Below, one piece after another: positions 1 through 6,852 of a stretch of 64,000 nucleotides of DNA. Under the pieces are notes generated by a model. It saw nothing but the letters and a program-made list of their open reading frames with translations, searched no databases and was not told where the DNA came from. How positions within the stretch are numbered: the stretch's first letter is position 1; each line of letters starts with the position of its first letter. The stretch covers positions 2,542,001-2,606,000 of the forward strand of contig NZ_CP019962.1 in assembly GCF_000807675.2 (NCBI RefSeq), read 5' to 3'. The translations under genes and the position numbers were made by a program. This DNA comes from Eubacterium limosum. Lineage in GTDB: Bacteria > Bacillota > Clostridia > Eubacteriales > Eubacteriaceae.

Positions 1-300
1 TCCAATAAGGGCATCTGTACCCGTGACTTCATTCAGATTCTTATCGATGAAATTGACCTGCCTGTCATTGTGGATGCGGGTATCGGCAAACCTTCACAGG
101 CCTGTGAAGCCATGGAAATGGGCGCGGCCGCGGTCATGGCCAACACAGCCATCGCCACTGCGGGCGATATTCCAGTTATGGCAGAGGCCTTTAAAAAGGC
201 TATCGAAGCCGGCCGAGCTGCTTACCTCTCTGGCATTGGGCGGGTATTGGAAACCGGCAGCGCGGCCTCATCCCCCCTGACCGGGTTTTTGCAGGAATAG
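1..300 (+). CDS. thiG: Thiazole synthase ThiG, C-terminal part
   Basis: The reading frame is open from the first base of the window, so the N-terminus lies outside it. ThiG builds the thiazole ring of thiamine from deoxyxylulose phosphate, dehydroglycine and the ThiS thiocarboxylate. The visible stretch has the family's C-terminal TIM-barrel motifs: [10 protein letters not shown] (phosphate-binding turn), then [14 protein letters not shown] and [10 protein letters not shown]. The gene ends 9 bases before thiH, with which it forms an operon. The catalytic lysine lies upstream and cannot be seen. Identification is secure because thiH and thiE follow. Confidence 0.95.
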   Translation, partial: SNKGICTRDFIQILIDEIDLPVIVDAGIGKPSQACEAMEMGAAAVMANTAIATAGDIPVMAEAFKKAIEAGRAAYLSGIGRVLETGSAASSPLTGFLQE

Positions 301-309
301 GAGGGCGAG

Positions 310-1461
310 ATGAAAGAACGAATCGACCATATGACCTACCTCCCCGGCATGGAGGACATTGGGTCTGAGCTCATGGATCAGGTGCTGTCCGCGGCGGAAG
401 CCTTTGATTATGAAGCCTTTACCGAGGCAGATGTACGCCGGGCACTGGATAAGGCTGCGCTGAAGCCCGAGGATTTTGCGGCCCTGCTGTCACCGGCGGC
501 CATGCCTTATTTGGAGGAGATGGCAAAGCGCGCGCAGCTTGAGACCCGCAGGCATTTCGGCAATTCCATCAACCTGTTTACACCGCTGTATATTGCGAAC
601 TATTGCGAGAATTACTGCATTTACTGCGGCTTTAACTGCCGCAATAAAATCCACCGCGCGCGGCTGAACGCCAAGGAAATTGAGCGGGAAATGCAGACCA
701 TTGCAGCCACCGGCCTGGAGGAAATCCTGCTGCTGACCGGTGAGAGCCCGAAGATGTCCAATGTGGAGTACATTGGTGAGGCCTGCAAAATCGCCCGGAA
801 GTATTTTAAGGTGGTGGGCCTGGAGGTCTATCCGATGAATACCGCGGATTACACCTATCTGCACGACTGCGGGGCGGATTTTGTCACCGTCTTTCAGGAA
901 ACCTATAACAGCGATAAATACGAGACCCTGCACCTGGCAGGCCACAAGCGAATTTTCCCATACCGGTTCAACACTCAGGAGCGGGCCATCCGCGGCGGTA
1001 TCCGCGGCGTGGGCTTTGCCGCGCTTCTGGGCCTTGACGACTTCCGCAGAGACGCTTTTGCCACTGGTATGCACGCCTACCTGCTTCAGCGCAAATATCC
1101 CCATGCGGAGATTGCCTTTTCTTGCCCGCGGCTGCGTCCCATCATCAACAATGATAAGATCAACCCAAAGGATGTGCATGAGCCCCAGCTTCTGCAGATC
1201 ATTACCGCTTACCGTTTGTTCATGCCCTTTGCCAGCATCACCATTTCCAGCCGGGAATGCGCGCGGTTCCGGGATAACATTATCAAAATTGCTGCGACCA
1301 AGATCTCGGCAGGGGTGGATGTGGGCATCGGCGGCCATTCTGGAGATGCCCAGGGCGACGAGCAGTTTGAGATCGACGACGCCCGCACTGTGGACGAGAT
1401 TTACAGCATGATCCTGTCTGAGAACCTTCAGCCGGTCATGAGCGAGTATATCTATGTTTGA
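310..1461 (+). CDS. thiH: 2-iminoacetate synthase ThiH (radical SAM)
   Basis: This 383-residue protein has the full family length. It cleaves tyrosine by radical SAM chemistry to give dehydroglycine for ThiG and p-cresol. The [4Fe-4S] motif C-x3-C-x2-C is at residues 99, 103 and 106 (CENYCIYC), followed by GFNCRNKIHR. The biotin/thiamine-synthesis-associated domain follows, ending in GGHSGDAQGDEQFEIDD. The start has GGAGGG upstream. The anaerobic ThiH route, rather than the oxygen-dependent ThiO route, fits an anaerobe. The end overlaps the next gene by 8 bases, which suggests translational coupling. Confidence 0.96.
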   Translation: MKERIDHMTYLPGMEDIGSELMDQVLSAAEAFDYEAFTEADVRRALDKAALKPEDFAALLSPAAMPYLEEMAKRAQLETRRHFGNSINLFTPLYIANYCENYCIYCGFNCRNKIHRARLNAKEIEREMQTIAATGLEEILLLTGESPKMSNVEYIGEACKIARKYFKVVGLEVYPMNTADYTYLHDCGADFVTVFQETYNSDKYETLHLAGHKRIFPYRFNTQERAIRGGIRGVGFAALLGLDDFRRDAFATGMHAYLLQRKYPHAEIAFSCPRLRPIINNDKINPKDVHEPQLLQIITAYRLFMPFASITISSRECARFRDNIIKIAATKISAGVDVGIGGHSGDAQGDEQFEIDDARTVDEIYSMILSENLQPVMSEYIYV

Positions 1462-2059
1462 GATCATCGCGGTGACTAACCGGGGCTGCTGCCCGGCCGG
1501 TCATGAGTTTGCCGCTCAGGCGGCGCGGATCGCGGCGTCGGGCGCGGGCAAGGTCATACTGAGAGAAAAGGATCTGACGACCGAAGCCTACAAAGGCCTG
1601 GCCGGGGAATTTTTGAGGAACTGCGGTGGCTGCGGCGCTGAGCTTCTGCTCCACCGCTTCGCGGCAGTGGCTAAGGAGCTGAACCACCCGAAAATTCATC
1701 TTCCCCTGCCGGTTCTGGAGGCACAGCCCGGGCTCCGGCGGGATTTTGAAACCATCGGCGTGTCGGTTCACTCCCTGGAGCAGGCCAGAAGCGCGCTGCG
1801 CCTGGGCGCGGATTACCTGAGCGCCGGGCATGTGTTTGCCACAGACTGTAAAAAGGGGCTGGCGCCCAGAGGCCTTGGCTTTTTATCCGAAATCTGCGGC
1901 GAGATGCCCATTCCGGTTTATGCCATCGGCGGCATTTCGGCGGAAAATATCCGAAGTGTGCAGGAGGCAGGCGCTGCCGGAGCCTGTGTGATGTCCAGCA
2001 TTATGAGGAGTGATGTGCCGGAAGAATATGTGAAAACACTGATTCAAAAGATAAAATAA
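1454..2059 (+). CDS. thiE: Thiamine phosphate synthase family protein (ThiE/TenI)
   Basis: This 201-residue TIM-barrel protein of the ThiE/TenI superfamily is expected to join HMP-PP and thiazole phosphate into thiamine phosphate. The phosphate-binding region GADYLSAGHVFATDCKKG and the late motif PVYAIGGISAENI are clear. The N-terminus (MFEIIAVTNRGCCP) is shorter and more divergent than typical ThiE, and the diphosphate-binding arginine/lysine region is only loosely conserved, so a TenI-like role is possible. It is the last gene of the thi operon, overlaps thiH and is followed by a terminator. Confidence 0.8.
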   Translation: MFEIIAVTNRGCCPAGHEFAAQAARIAASGAGKVILREKDLTTEAYKGLAGEFLRNCGGCGAELLLHRFAAVAKELNHPKIHLPLPVLEAQPGLRRDFETIGVSVHSLEQARSALRLGADYLSAGHVFATDCKKGLAPRGLGFLSEICGEMPIPVYAIGGISAENIRSVQEAGAAGACVMSSIMRSDVPEEYVKTLIQKIK

Positions 2060-2066
2060 AACACTC

Positions 2067-2100
2067 AAGCCTGTCGTTTGTAAAAGCGGCAGGCTTTTTA
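2067..2100 (+). terminator. Intrinsic terminator of thi operon
   Basis: The stem AAGCCTGTCG / CGGCAGGCTT has one wobble pair and a short loop, and it is followed by TTTTTA. It begins 8 bases after the thiE stop codon. Confidence 0.85.
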
Positions 2101-2123
2101 TCAGGACAAATCCTTCTGGAAAA

Positions 2124-2132
2124 TGGTATAAT
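2124..2132 (+). promoter_or_regulatory. Extended -10 promoter of MATE gene
   Basis: TGGTATAAT is an extended -10 element. An AGGACA hexamer 18 bases upstream is a weak -35. It lies between the thi terminator and the MATE gene. Confidence 0.6.
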
Positions 2133-2162
2133 AAGAGCAGATAAAAACAGGAGATGAAAAAT

Positions 2163-3536
2163 ATGGAAGAGGATAACGCACAGCAGCGGAAATTTAAAAA
2201 AATGACGGAGACACCTGTGGAGCCGCTGATCTGCCGGATGGCGGTTCCCACCATTATCAGCATGCTGATCACGTCGATTTACAATATGGGCGATACCTTT
2301 TTTGTGGGGCGCATTGGCACCAGCGCCACAGCGGCAGTGGGCATCGTGTTTTCACTGATGGCCATTATCCAGGCCATTGGTTTTTTCTTTGGACAGGGTT
2401 CTGGCAATTATATTTCCAGAAAACTGGGCGCCCGGGAGGTGGAGGAGGCCTCACGCATGGCGGCGACAGGGTTTTTCAGCGCGCTTTTGACCGGGGCGGC
2501 AGTCATGGTTCTGGGCTTCTGCTTTTCGGAGTCCTTCTGCAGGCTGCTGGGAGCCACAGAAACCATCATGCCCTACGCCCAGGACTACATGCGCCTGATC
2601 CTGATCGGAGCGCCCTATATGACCGCGGCGCTGGTGCTCAACAATCAGCTCAGGCTGCAGGGCAACGCCTTTTACGCCATGATCGGCCTGGTCAGCGGCG
2701 GGCTTTTGAACATTGCGCTGGACCCGCTGTTTATCTTTGGCTTCGGGCTTGGTATCAGCGGCGCTGCCCTGGCGACAATTCTCAGCCAGCTCGTGAGCTT
2801 TTCGCTCCTGCTCTTGGGGTGTAACCGCACAGCGGGCAATCTGCCCATCCGCTTCCGGCATTTTTCACCAAGCGTTGCCCGGTACCGCGCCATCGTAAAC
2901 GGGGGCCTGCCGAGCCTCTGCCGGCAGGGACTCGCCAGTGTAGCGACCATCTGCCTGAACACCGCAGCCGGCCCCTTTGGCGACGCGGCCATTGCGGCCA
3001 TGTCCATCGTCACGCGGCTGACCCAGTTTGCCGCCTCGGCGGTACTGGGCTTCGGCCAGGGCTTTCAACCCGTATGCGGCTTTAACTATGGGGCAGGACG
3101 CTACGACCGTGTGCGCCGGGGCTTCTGGTTCTGTGTGGTGGTGGCCTCGGTGGTGCTGGTGGTGCTCTCCAGCCTTGGCGAGATTTTTGCCCCCGGGCTT
3201 ATCGCCCTCTTCAGGGCGGACGACGCCCAGGTCATCGCCATCGGTGCAAAGGCTCTGCGCCTGCAGTGTATTACCTTTCCGCTGTTGGGATGGGTGACGC
3301 TGTGCAATATGCTGCTCCAGAATATCGGAAAGGTCACCCAGGCCAGCATCCTCTCAGTGGCGCGCCAGGGGTTGTTTTTCCTGCCGCTGATCCTGCTTCT
3401 GCCCATGACGTTCGGGTTGCTGGGGGTTCAAATCTGCCAGCCCATCGCCGATGTCCTGACCTTTGTCATCGCTATTCCGCTTGTCCTGCCGACACTGCGG
3501 TTCCTGCGCAGGGGAGAGGCAGCAGAGGCTGAATAA
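2163..3536 (+). CDS. MATE family multidrug/toxin exporter
   Basis: This inner-membrane transporter of about 457 residues has twelve predicted hydrophobic segments in two similar halves. The N-terminus TPVEPLICRMAVPTIISMLITSIYNMGDTFFVGRIGT is the MATE signature (TM1 with the conserved Asp after YN). The family exports cationic drugs or metabolites by Na+ or H+ antiport; the substrate here is unknown. An in-frame ATG three codons upstream directly abuts the AGGAG ribosome site, so this second ATG, about 9 bases from it, is the better start. The gene is monocistronic with its own promoter. Confidence 0.9.
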   Translation: MEEDNAQQRKFKKMTETPVEPLICRMAVPTIISMLITSIYNMGDTFFVGRIGTSATAAVGIVFSLMAIIQAIGFFFGQGSGNYISRKLGAREVEEASRMAATGFFSALLTGAAVMVLGFCFSESFCRLLGATETIMPYAQDYMRLILIGAPYMTAALVLNNQLRLQGNAFYAMIGLVSGGLLNIALDPLFIFGFGLGISGAALATILSQLVSFSLLLLGCNRTAGNLPIRFRHFSPSVARYRAIVNGGLPSLCRQGLASVATICLNTAAGPFGDAAIAAMSIVTRLTQFAASAVLGFGQGFQPVCGFNYGAGRYDRVRRGFWFCVVVASVVLVVLSSLGEIFAPGLIALFRADDAQVIAIGAKALRLQCITFPLLGWVTLCNMLLQNIGKVTQASILSVARQGLFFLPLILLLPMTFGLLGVQICQPIADVLTFVIAIPLVLPTLRFLRRGEAAEAE

Positions 3537-3621
3537 AAAAGTTAAGGATTTTTAATATTTTCGGGTATAACGGATTAAAATACGGTTTGTCAGAGATCAT
3601 TCACGAAAGGAAGTGAACCCC

Positions 3622-4251
3622 ATGCTCGAGAGGCTGAAAACATTGCTGCTGTCCACCGAGGACTTCAGGGAAATTGAGTTTGACAGCGAGGATTTCAGGG
3701 AACTGCTGGCCCTGCGGGGCGTTGCCCAGAACCCCAAATATCACCCCGAGGGAGATGCCTTTACCCATACCATTCTGGTGATGAACCAGGCGGCCAGGCT
3801 TCGGACCCAGGCACGCTGCCCCTTTGCCTTTATGCTGGCAGCCCTCTGCCATGACTACGGGAAGGCGGTATGCACAGCGGAGAAGGACGGAAAGATCGTG
3901 TCCTACGGACATGAGAAGAGAGGGCTGCCCCTGGCCCGGAGCTTCATGGATCGCTTTGGCCTGGACCGGGAGACGAGCCAGCTGGTGCTGAACCATGTGG
4001 AGTACCACATGCGCCCCAACGGCCTGTACCTGCAAAACTCATCGGAAAAAGCTACAAGGCGGCTGTTTAAGAAGTCGTTATGCCCGGAGGATTTGCTGCT
4101 GCTGGCAAAGGCGGATTCATCGGGGCGCGGACAGGGCGGCCCGACGCGGGATTACGGGGACAATGAACAGTGGCTGAGGGAGCGCCTGGAGGATTTTCGC
4201 TGCTGGCAGAGCGAAAATGAAATACAGAGAACCGACCAGCCCATATCGTGA
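3622..4251 (+). CDS. HD-domain metal-dependent phosphohydrolase-like protein
   Basis: About 209 residues. The HD metal site is visible as H49 (FTHTI), H77-D78 (ALCHDYGKAV) and later histidines (GHEKRG, LNHVEYH). This resembles the HD domain near CCA-adding enzymes and small nucleotide phosphohydrolases; no partner domain is present and the substrate is unknown. An upstream in-frame GTG lies too close to the AAAGGAAG site, so the ATG is preferred. The last codons and the TGA stop fall inside a copy of the dispersed GTATCG/CGATAC palindrome, so the C-terminus (about RTDQPIS) appears to be supplied or trimmed by that repeat. Confidence 0.8.
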   Translation: MLERLKTLLLSTEDFREIEFDSEDFRELLALRGVAQNPKYHPEGDAFTHTILVMNQAARLRTQARCPFAFMLAALCHDYGKAVCTAEKDGKIVSYGHEKRGLPLARSFMDRFGLDRETSQLVLNHVEYHMRPNGLYLQNSSEKATRRLFKKSLCPEDLLLLAKADSSGRGQGGPTRDYGDNEQWLRERLEDFRCWQSENEIQRTDQPIS

Positions 4252-4260
4252 CGATACGGG
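4241..4260. repeat. Dispersed palindrome copy 1 (degenerate left arm)
   Basis: CATATCG-TGA-CGATACGGG: the right arm is intact and the left arm is partly lost. It contains the stop codon of the HD-domain gene and starts the 245-bp tandem array. Confidence 0.8.
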
Positions 4261-4483
4261 ATCTTTGGTGGATGGAGGCCAGCGCGCCAAAGCCGTTCAT
4301 CCAGACGTGGAAAAGAGACCAGACGATGGGGCAACGGCCAGGAATGGCAGAGGATCGACAAAAGGAGCCGGACACTGGAAAGAGCGGTGGCTGGCTTTGG
4401 AAAAGGGAGAGCTGCCTGTCAGAAAAGCACCGCGGGCCGTCTTTTTCCCGCTTAGGTGAAAGGCAGTGGCTTAAGGGGGATTC

Positions 4484-4508
4484 AACCCGTATCGTGACGA
4501 TACGGGTT
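4484..4508. repeat. Dispersed palindrome copy 2
   Basis: AACCCGTATCG-TGA-CGATACGGGTT is a perfect 11-bp inverted repeat followed by CTTTTT. It ends unit 1 of the tandem array. Confidence 0.9.
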
Positions 4509-4729
4509 CTTTTTGGATGGAGGCCAGCGCGCCAAAGCCGTTCATCCAGACGTGGAAAAGAGGCCAGGCGATGGGGCAACGGCCAGGAATGGCAGAGGAT
4601 CGACAAAAAGAGCCGGACACTGGAAAGAGCAGTGGCTGGCTTTGGAAAAGGGGGAGCTGCCTGTCAGGAAAGCCCCGCAGGCCATCTTTTCCCCGCTTAG
4701 GTGAAAGGGCATTGGCTTAAGGGGGATTC

Positions 4730-4754
4730 AAGCCGTATCGCGACGATACGGCTT
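4730..4754. repeat. Dispersed palindrome copy 3 (compensated variant)
   Basis: AAGCCGTATCG-CGA-CGATACGGCTT. Both arms carry a matched C/G swap relative to the consensus, so pairing is kept. It is followed by GATTTT. Confidence 0.9.
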
Positions 4755-4974
4755 GATTTTGGATGGAGGCCAGCGCGCCAAAGCCGTTCATCCAGACGTG
4801 GAAAAGAGGCCAGGCGATGGGGCAACGGCCAGGAATGGCAGAGGATCGACAAAAAGAGCCGGACACTGGAAAGAGCAGTGGCTGGCTTTTGAAAAGGGAG
4901 AGCTGCCTGTCAGAAAAGCACCGCAGGCCGTCTTTTTCCCGCTTAGGTGAAAGGCAGTGGCTTAAGGGGGATTC

Positions 4975-4999
4975 AACCCGTATCGTGACGATACGGGTT
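4975..4999. repeat. Dispersed palindrome copy 4
   Basis: AACCCGTATCG-TGA-CGATACGGGTT is a perfect inverted repeat ending unit 3 of the tandem array. Confidence 0.9.
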
Positions 5000-5131
5000 G
5001 ATTACTGGTGGAAGCCGGCGCGCCAGAGATTTTTTGAGCAAAAGGGAAAAATTCAGGAAAAAATGTTGAGGAAAAAACAGCGTAAAATCAAGCGTTTTCA
5101 GTGAATGGCAAAATTTTGGAATAAAAAAAGA

Positions 5132-5160
5132 TTGACAACCGTAAAAAACGGGTCTATACT
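5132..5160 (+). promoter_or_regulatory. Sigma-A promoter of kinase/Etf operon
   Basis: TTGACA, a 17-base spacer, then TATACT: a near-consensus promoter. The 5' leader of about 170 bases before the kinase gene contains two operator-like repeats and a hairpin. Confidence 0.85.
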
Positions 5161-5174
5161 TAAAACCATCAAGA

Positions 5175-5190
5175 GTACAAAAAAATATAC
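5175..5190 (+). promoter_or_regulatory. Operator-like site 1 (GTACAAAAAAATATAC)
   Basis: A 16-base pseudo-palindrome just downstream of the -10 element. It matches the second copy at 14 of 16 bases (consensus RTACAAAAAAATRTAC). Its position would let a bound protein block transcription. The YhfZ-like GntR-family regulator at the end of the operon is the natural candidate. Confidence 0.5.
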
Positions 5191-5194
5191 ATTA

Positions 5195-5240
5195 ACTCCG
5201 CTGGACTGGCATAAGGGGTATGGCGCAAAAACTGCGGAGT
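5195..5240 (+). other. Leader hairpin ACTCCGC/GCGGAGT
   Basis: A 7-bp perfect stem (ACTCCGC with GCGGAGT) encloses a 32-base loop, lying between the two operator-like repeats in the kinase-operon leader. No known riboswitch fold is recognised. Confidence 0.4.
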
Positions 5241-5260
5241 AGGGGGAGGGTTCATCAAAT

Positions 5261-5276
5261 ATACAAAAAAATGTAC
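5261..5276 (+). promoter_or_regulatory. Operator-like site 2 (ATACAAAAAAATGTAC)
   Basis: Second copy of the RTACAAAAAAATRTAC motif, 86 bases downstream of the first and in the same orientation. Two spaced copies would suit DNA looping or cooperative binding. Confidence 0.5.
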
Positions 5277-5341
5277 AATTAAATATCGTTGATTTATGGA
5301 GATTTGGAGAGAAAATGAACGAAATGAACTTGGGGGAAAAT

Positions 5342-6826
5342 ATGAAAAATTATATTTTGGTAATTGATGAGGGGACAACTGGGGTTCGCGCGCTGATTTA
5401 TGACCGCGATATGCGTATGCTGGATTTTATCTATGAAGCCCTGGAGCTGATCTATCCCGGACCGGACGAGGCTGAGGTGGACGCCAATGAGATTTACGAT
5501 AAGACCGTGAAGGCCTGCCGGGCAGTGGTGGAAAAATGCGGCGTTGCGGCTGAGGACATTGCCGGTGTGGGCATTACGACCCAGCGTGCTTCCTGGACCA
5601 TGTGGAACAAAGAGACAGGGGAGCCGCTGCACAACGCGGTGCTGTGGTTTGATAACCGGGGACGGCACCAGAAGCAGAAATATATGGACGACCCGGTTTT
5701 CAGCGGAAGCTTCCCCGGGCTGGCTGAGGCACTGCCGGGCTTTTATGTGCCGCTGGTTCTGGATAAAATCTGTGACGACTCGCCGGAATTTGCTGAGGAG
5801 ATGAAAAAGGAGACGACCCTGTTCGGCAACATGGACACCTGGCTCATCTGGAAGCTCACAAACGGGGCGGTTCATGCCACCACGGCCAGCATGACCAGCG
5901 CCGGCATGATCTACGACAATGAACACTGCTGCTACAATCTGCCCTTTGTCGGCTATTTTGGGTTCCGTGAGGAGATGCTGCCAGAGGTATGCGAGGAAAC
6001 CGGCTTCTTTGGCAATATGAGCGCAGATATCCTGGGGGTGGAGATCCCCATCTGCGGGGCCTTTGCCGACCAGCAGTCTGCCATGTTCAGCCAGGGGTGC
6101 CTGAGTCCTAACACCATCAAGTGCACCATGGGTACCGGAACCTTTGTGGACATCAACGTGGGCAGCGAGATCAAGACTGTGCCGGGGCTGAACAGCATGA
6201 TCAGCTGGAATATGGGCGGCGAGCGGCTTTATCTGCTGGAGGGGCAGTCCTCCACAGCGGGAACCTGCCTGGAATGGGCAAAGAACAAGCTGAAATTCTT
6301 CGATGATTTTTCAGAGATGGACGCTCTGGCCGAGTCGGTGGAGGACAGTAACGGTGTCTATTTCATTCCCGCCCTGGCCGGTATGGCCTTTGCGCCCTAC
6401 AATGACGAGACCGCCAAGGGCGCCTTTATGGGCATCGGGCCCGGCGCTGACAGGCAGCACTTTGTGCGGGCCATGCTGGAGGGCATCGCCTTTGCGGGTG
6501 TGCTGTTTATGGAGGAGGCTGCCAAAATGGGCGTGGGCATTGATGAGATCAAGGTGTCCGGCGGCGTGACCAAGAGCTGCTCTGTGCTCCAGACCATGGC
6601 GGATGTTACCGGGGCCAGAGTTGTAAGGCCCAAATCGGTGGAAGCCACCGCCCTGGGAGCAGCGGAAGCCGCAGCCATCCAGCTGGGGTGGATGAAGCCA
6701 GCCGACGTGGAAAAATATTTGGAAATTGAACAGGTCGTTGTACCTGGTGAAAACAGTGAAAAGCTGAAAGAGACCTATCAGAACTGGAAAAAGGTTGTGA
6801 AGCGGACCTTGAACTGGGACTGCTGA
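5342..6826 (+). CDS. FGGY-family carbohydrate kinase (glycerol kinase-like)
   Basis: About 494 residues with both actin-like FGGY domains. The N-terminal phosphate loop is VIDEGTTGVRALIYD, the catalytic-Asp region is GAFADQQSAMF, and GTGTF and GGVTKS mark the nucleotide site. Overall it is closest to glycerol kinase, but the substrate motif GITNQRET of GlpK reads GITTQRASW (81-84), so the glutamate that binds glycerol hydroxyls is replaced by alanine. The substrate may therefore be another polyol or hydroxy acid. This start has GGGGGAAAAT before it and gives the family-typical N-terminus; an ATG nine codons upstream also has a GGAG site. First gene of a long redox operon. Confidence 0.85.
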   Translation: MKNYILVIDEGTTGVRALIYDRDMRMLDFIYEALELIYPGPDEAEVDANEIYDKTVKACRAVVEKCGVAAEDIAGVGITTQRASWTMWNKETGEPLHNAVLWFDNRGRHQKQKYMDDPVFSGSFPGLAEALPGFYVPLVLDKICDDSPEFAEEMKKETTLFGNMDTWLIWKLTNGAVHATTASMTSAGMIYDNEHCCYNLPFVGYFGFREEMLPEVCEETGFFGNMSADILGVEIPICGAFADQQSAMFSQGCLSPNTIKCTMGTGTFVDINVGSEIKTVPGLNSMISWNMGGERLYLLEGQSSTAGTCLEWAKNKLKFFDDFSEMDALAESVEDSNGVYFIPALAGMAFAPYNDETAKGAFMGIGPGADRQHFVRAMLEGIAFAGVLFMEEAAKMGVGIDEIKVSGGVTKSCSVLQTMADVTGARVVRPKSVEATALGAAEAAAIQLGWMKPADVEKYLEIEQVVVPGENSEKLKETYQNWKKVVKRTLNWDC

Positions 6827-6852
6827 CCGGTCGCAGCTGAAAGGAAGACAAA

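Larger units (their letters stand above)
4271..5001 (+). repeat. Tandem array of ~245-bp repeat, three units
   Basis: Three nearly identical units begin at GATGGAGGCCAGCGCGCC (4271, 4516, 4762), giving periods of 245 and 246 bases. Each unit ends with TTAAGGGGGATTCA and a copy of the dispersed palindrome. Differences between units are mostly single substitutions (for example AACCCG versus AAGCCG, compensated on the other arm). A fourth, decayed start (GGTGGAAGCCGGCGCGCC) follows at about 5007. Open frames run through the array in all three forward frames, but they have no ribosome sites and follow only the repeat's GC content, so I do not call protein genes here. A divergent copy lies near 50.6 kb. 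Confidence 0.92.

Noticed and set aside
490-1467. Long minus-strand frame opposite thiH, and similar long antisense frames at 6778-8124, 8337-9464, 41440-42525 and 52998-54287
   Set aside because: They are shadows of strongly coding genes with biased third positions; the real genes have clear domains and ribosome sites.
4271-5001. CRISPR array
   Set aside because: Units are 245 bp, nearly identical end to end, with no short repeat/unique spacer alternation and no cas genes nearby.
4248-5104. Overlapping open frames of 60-150 codons across the 245-bp array
   Set aside because: They occur in several frames, have no ribosome sites and simply follow the repeat; translations repeat with the DNA and show no protein features.
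5195-5240. Riboswitch in the kinase-operon leader
   Set aside because: Only one simple stem is visible and it lies between two operator-like repeats; protein control is the simpler reading.
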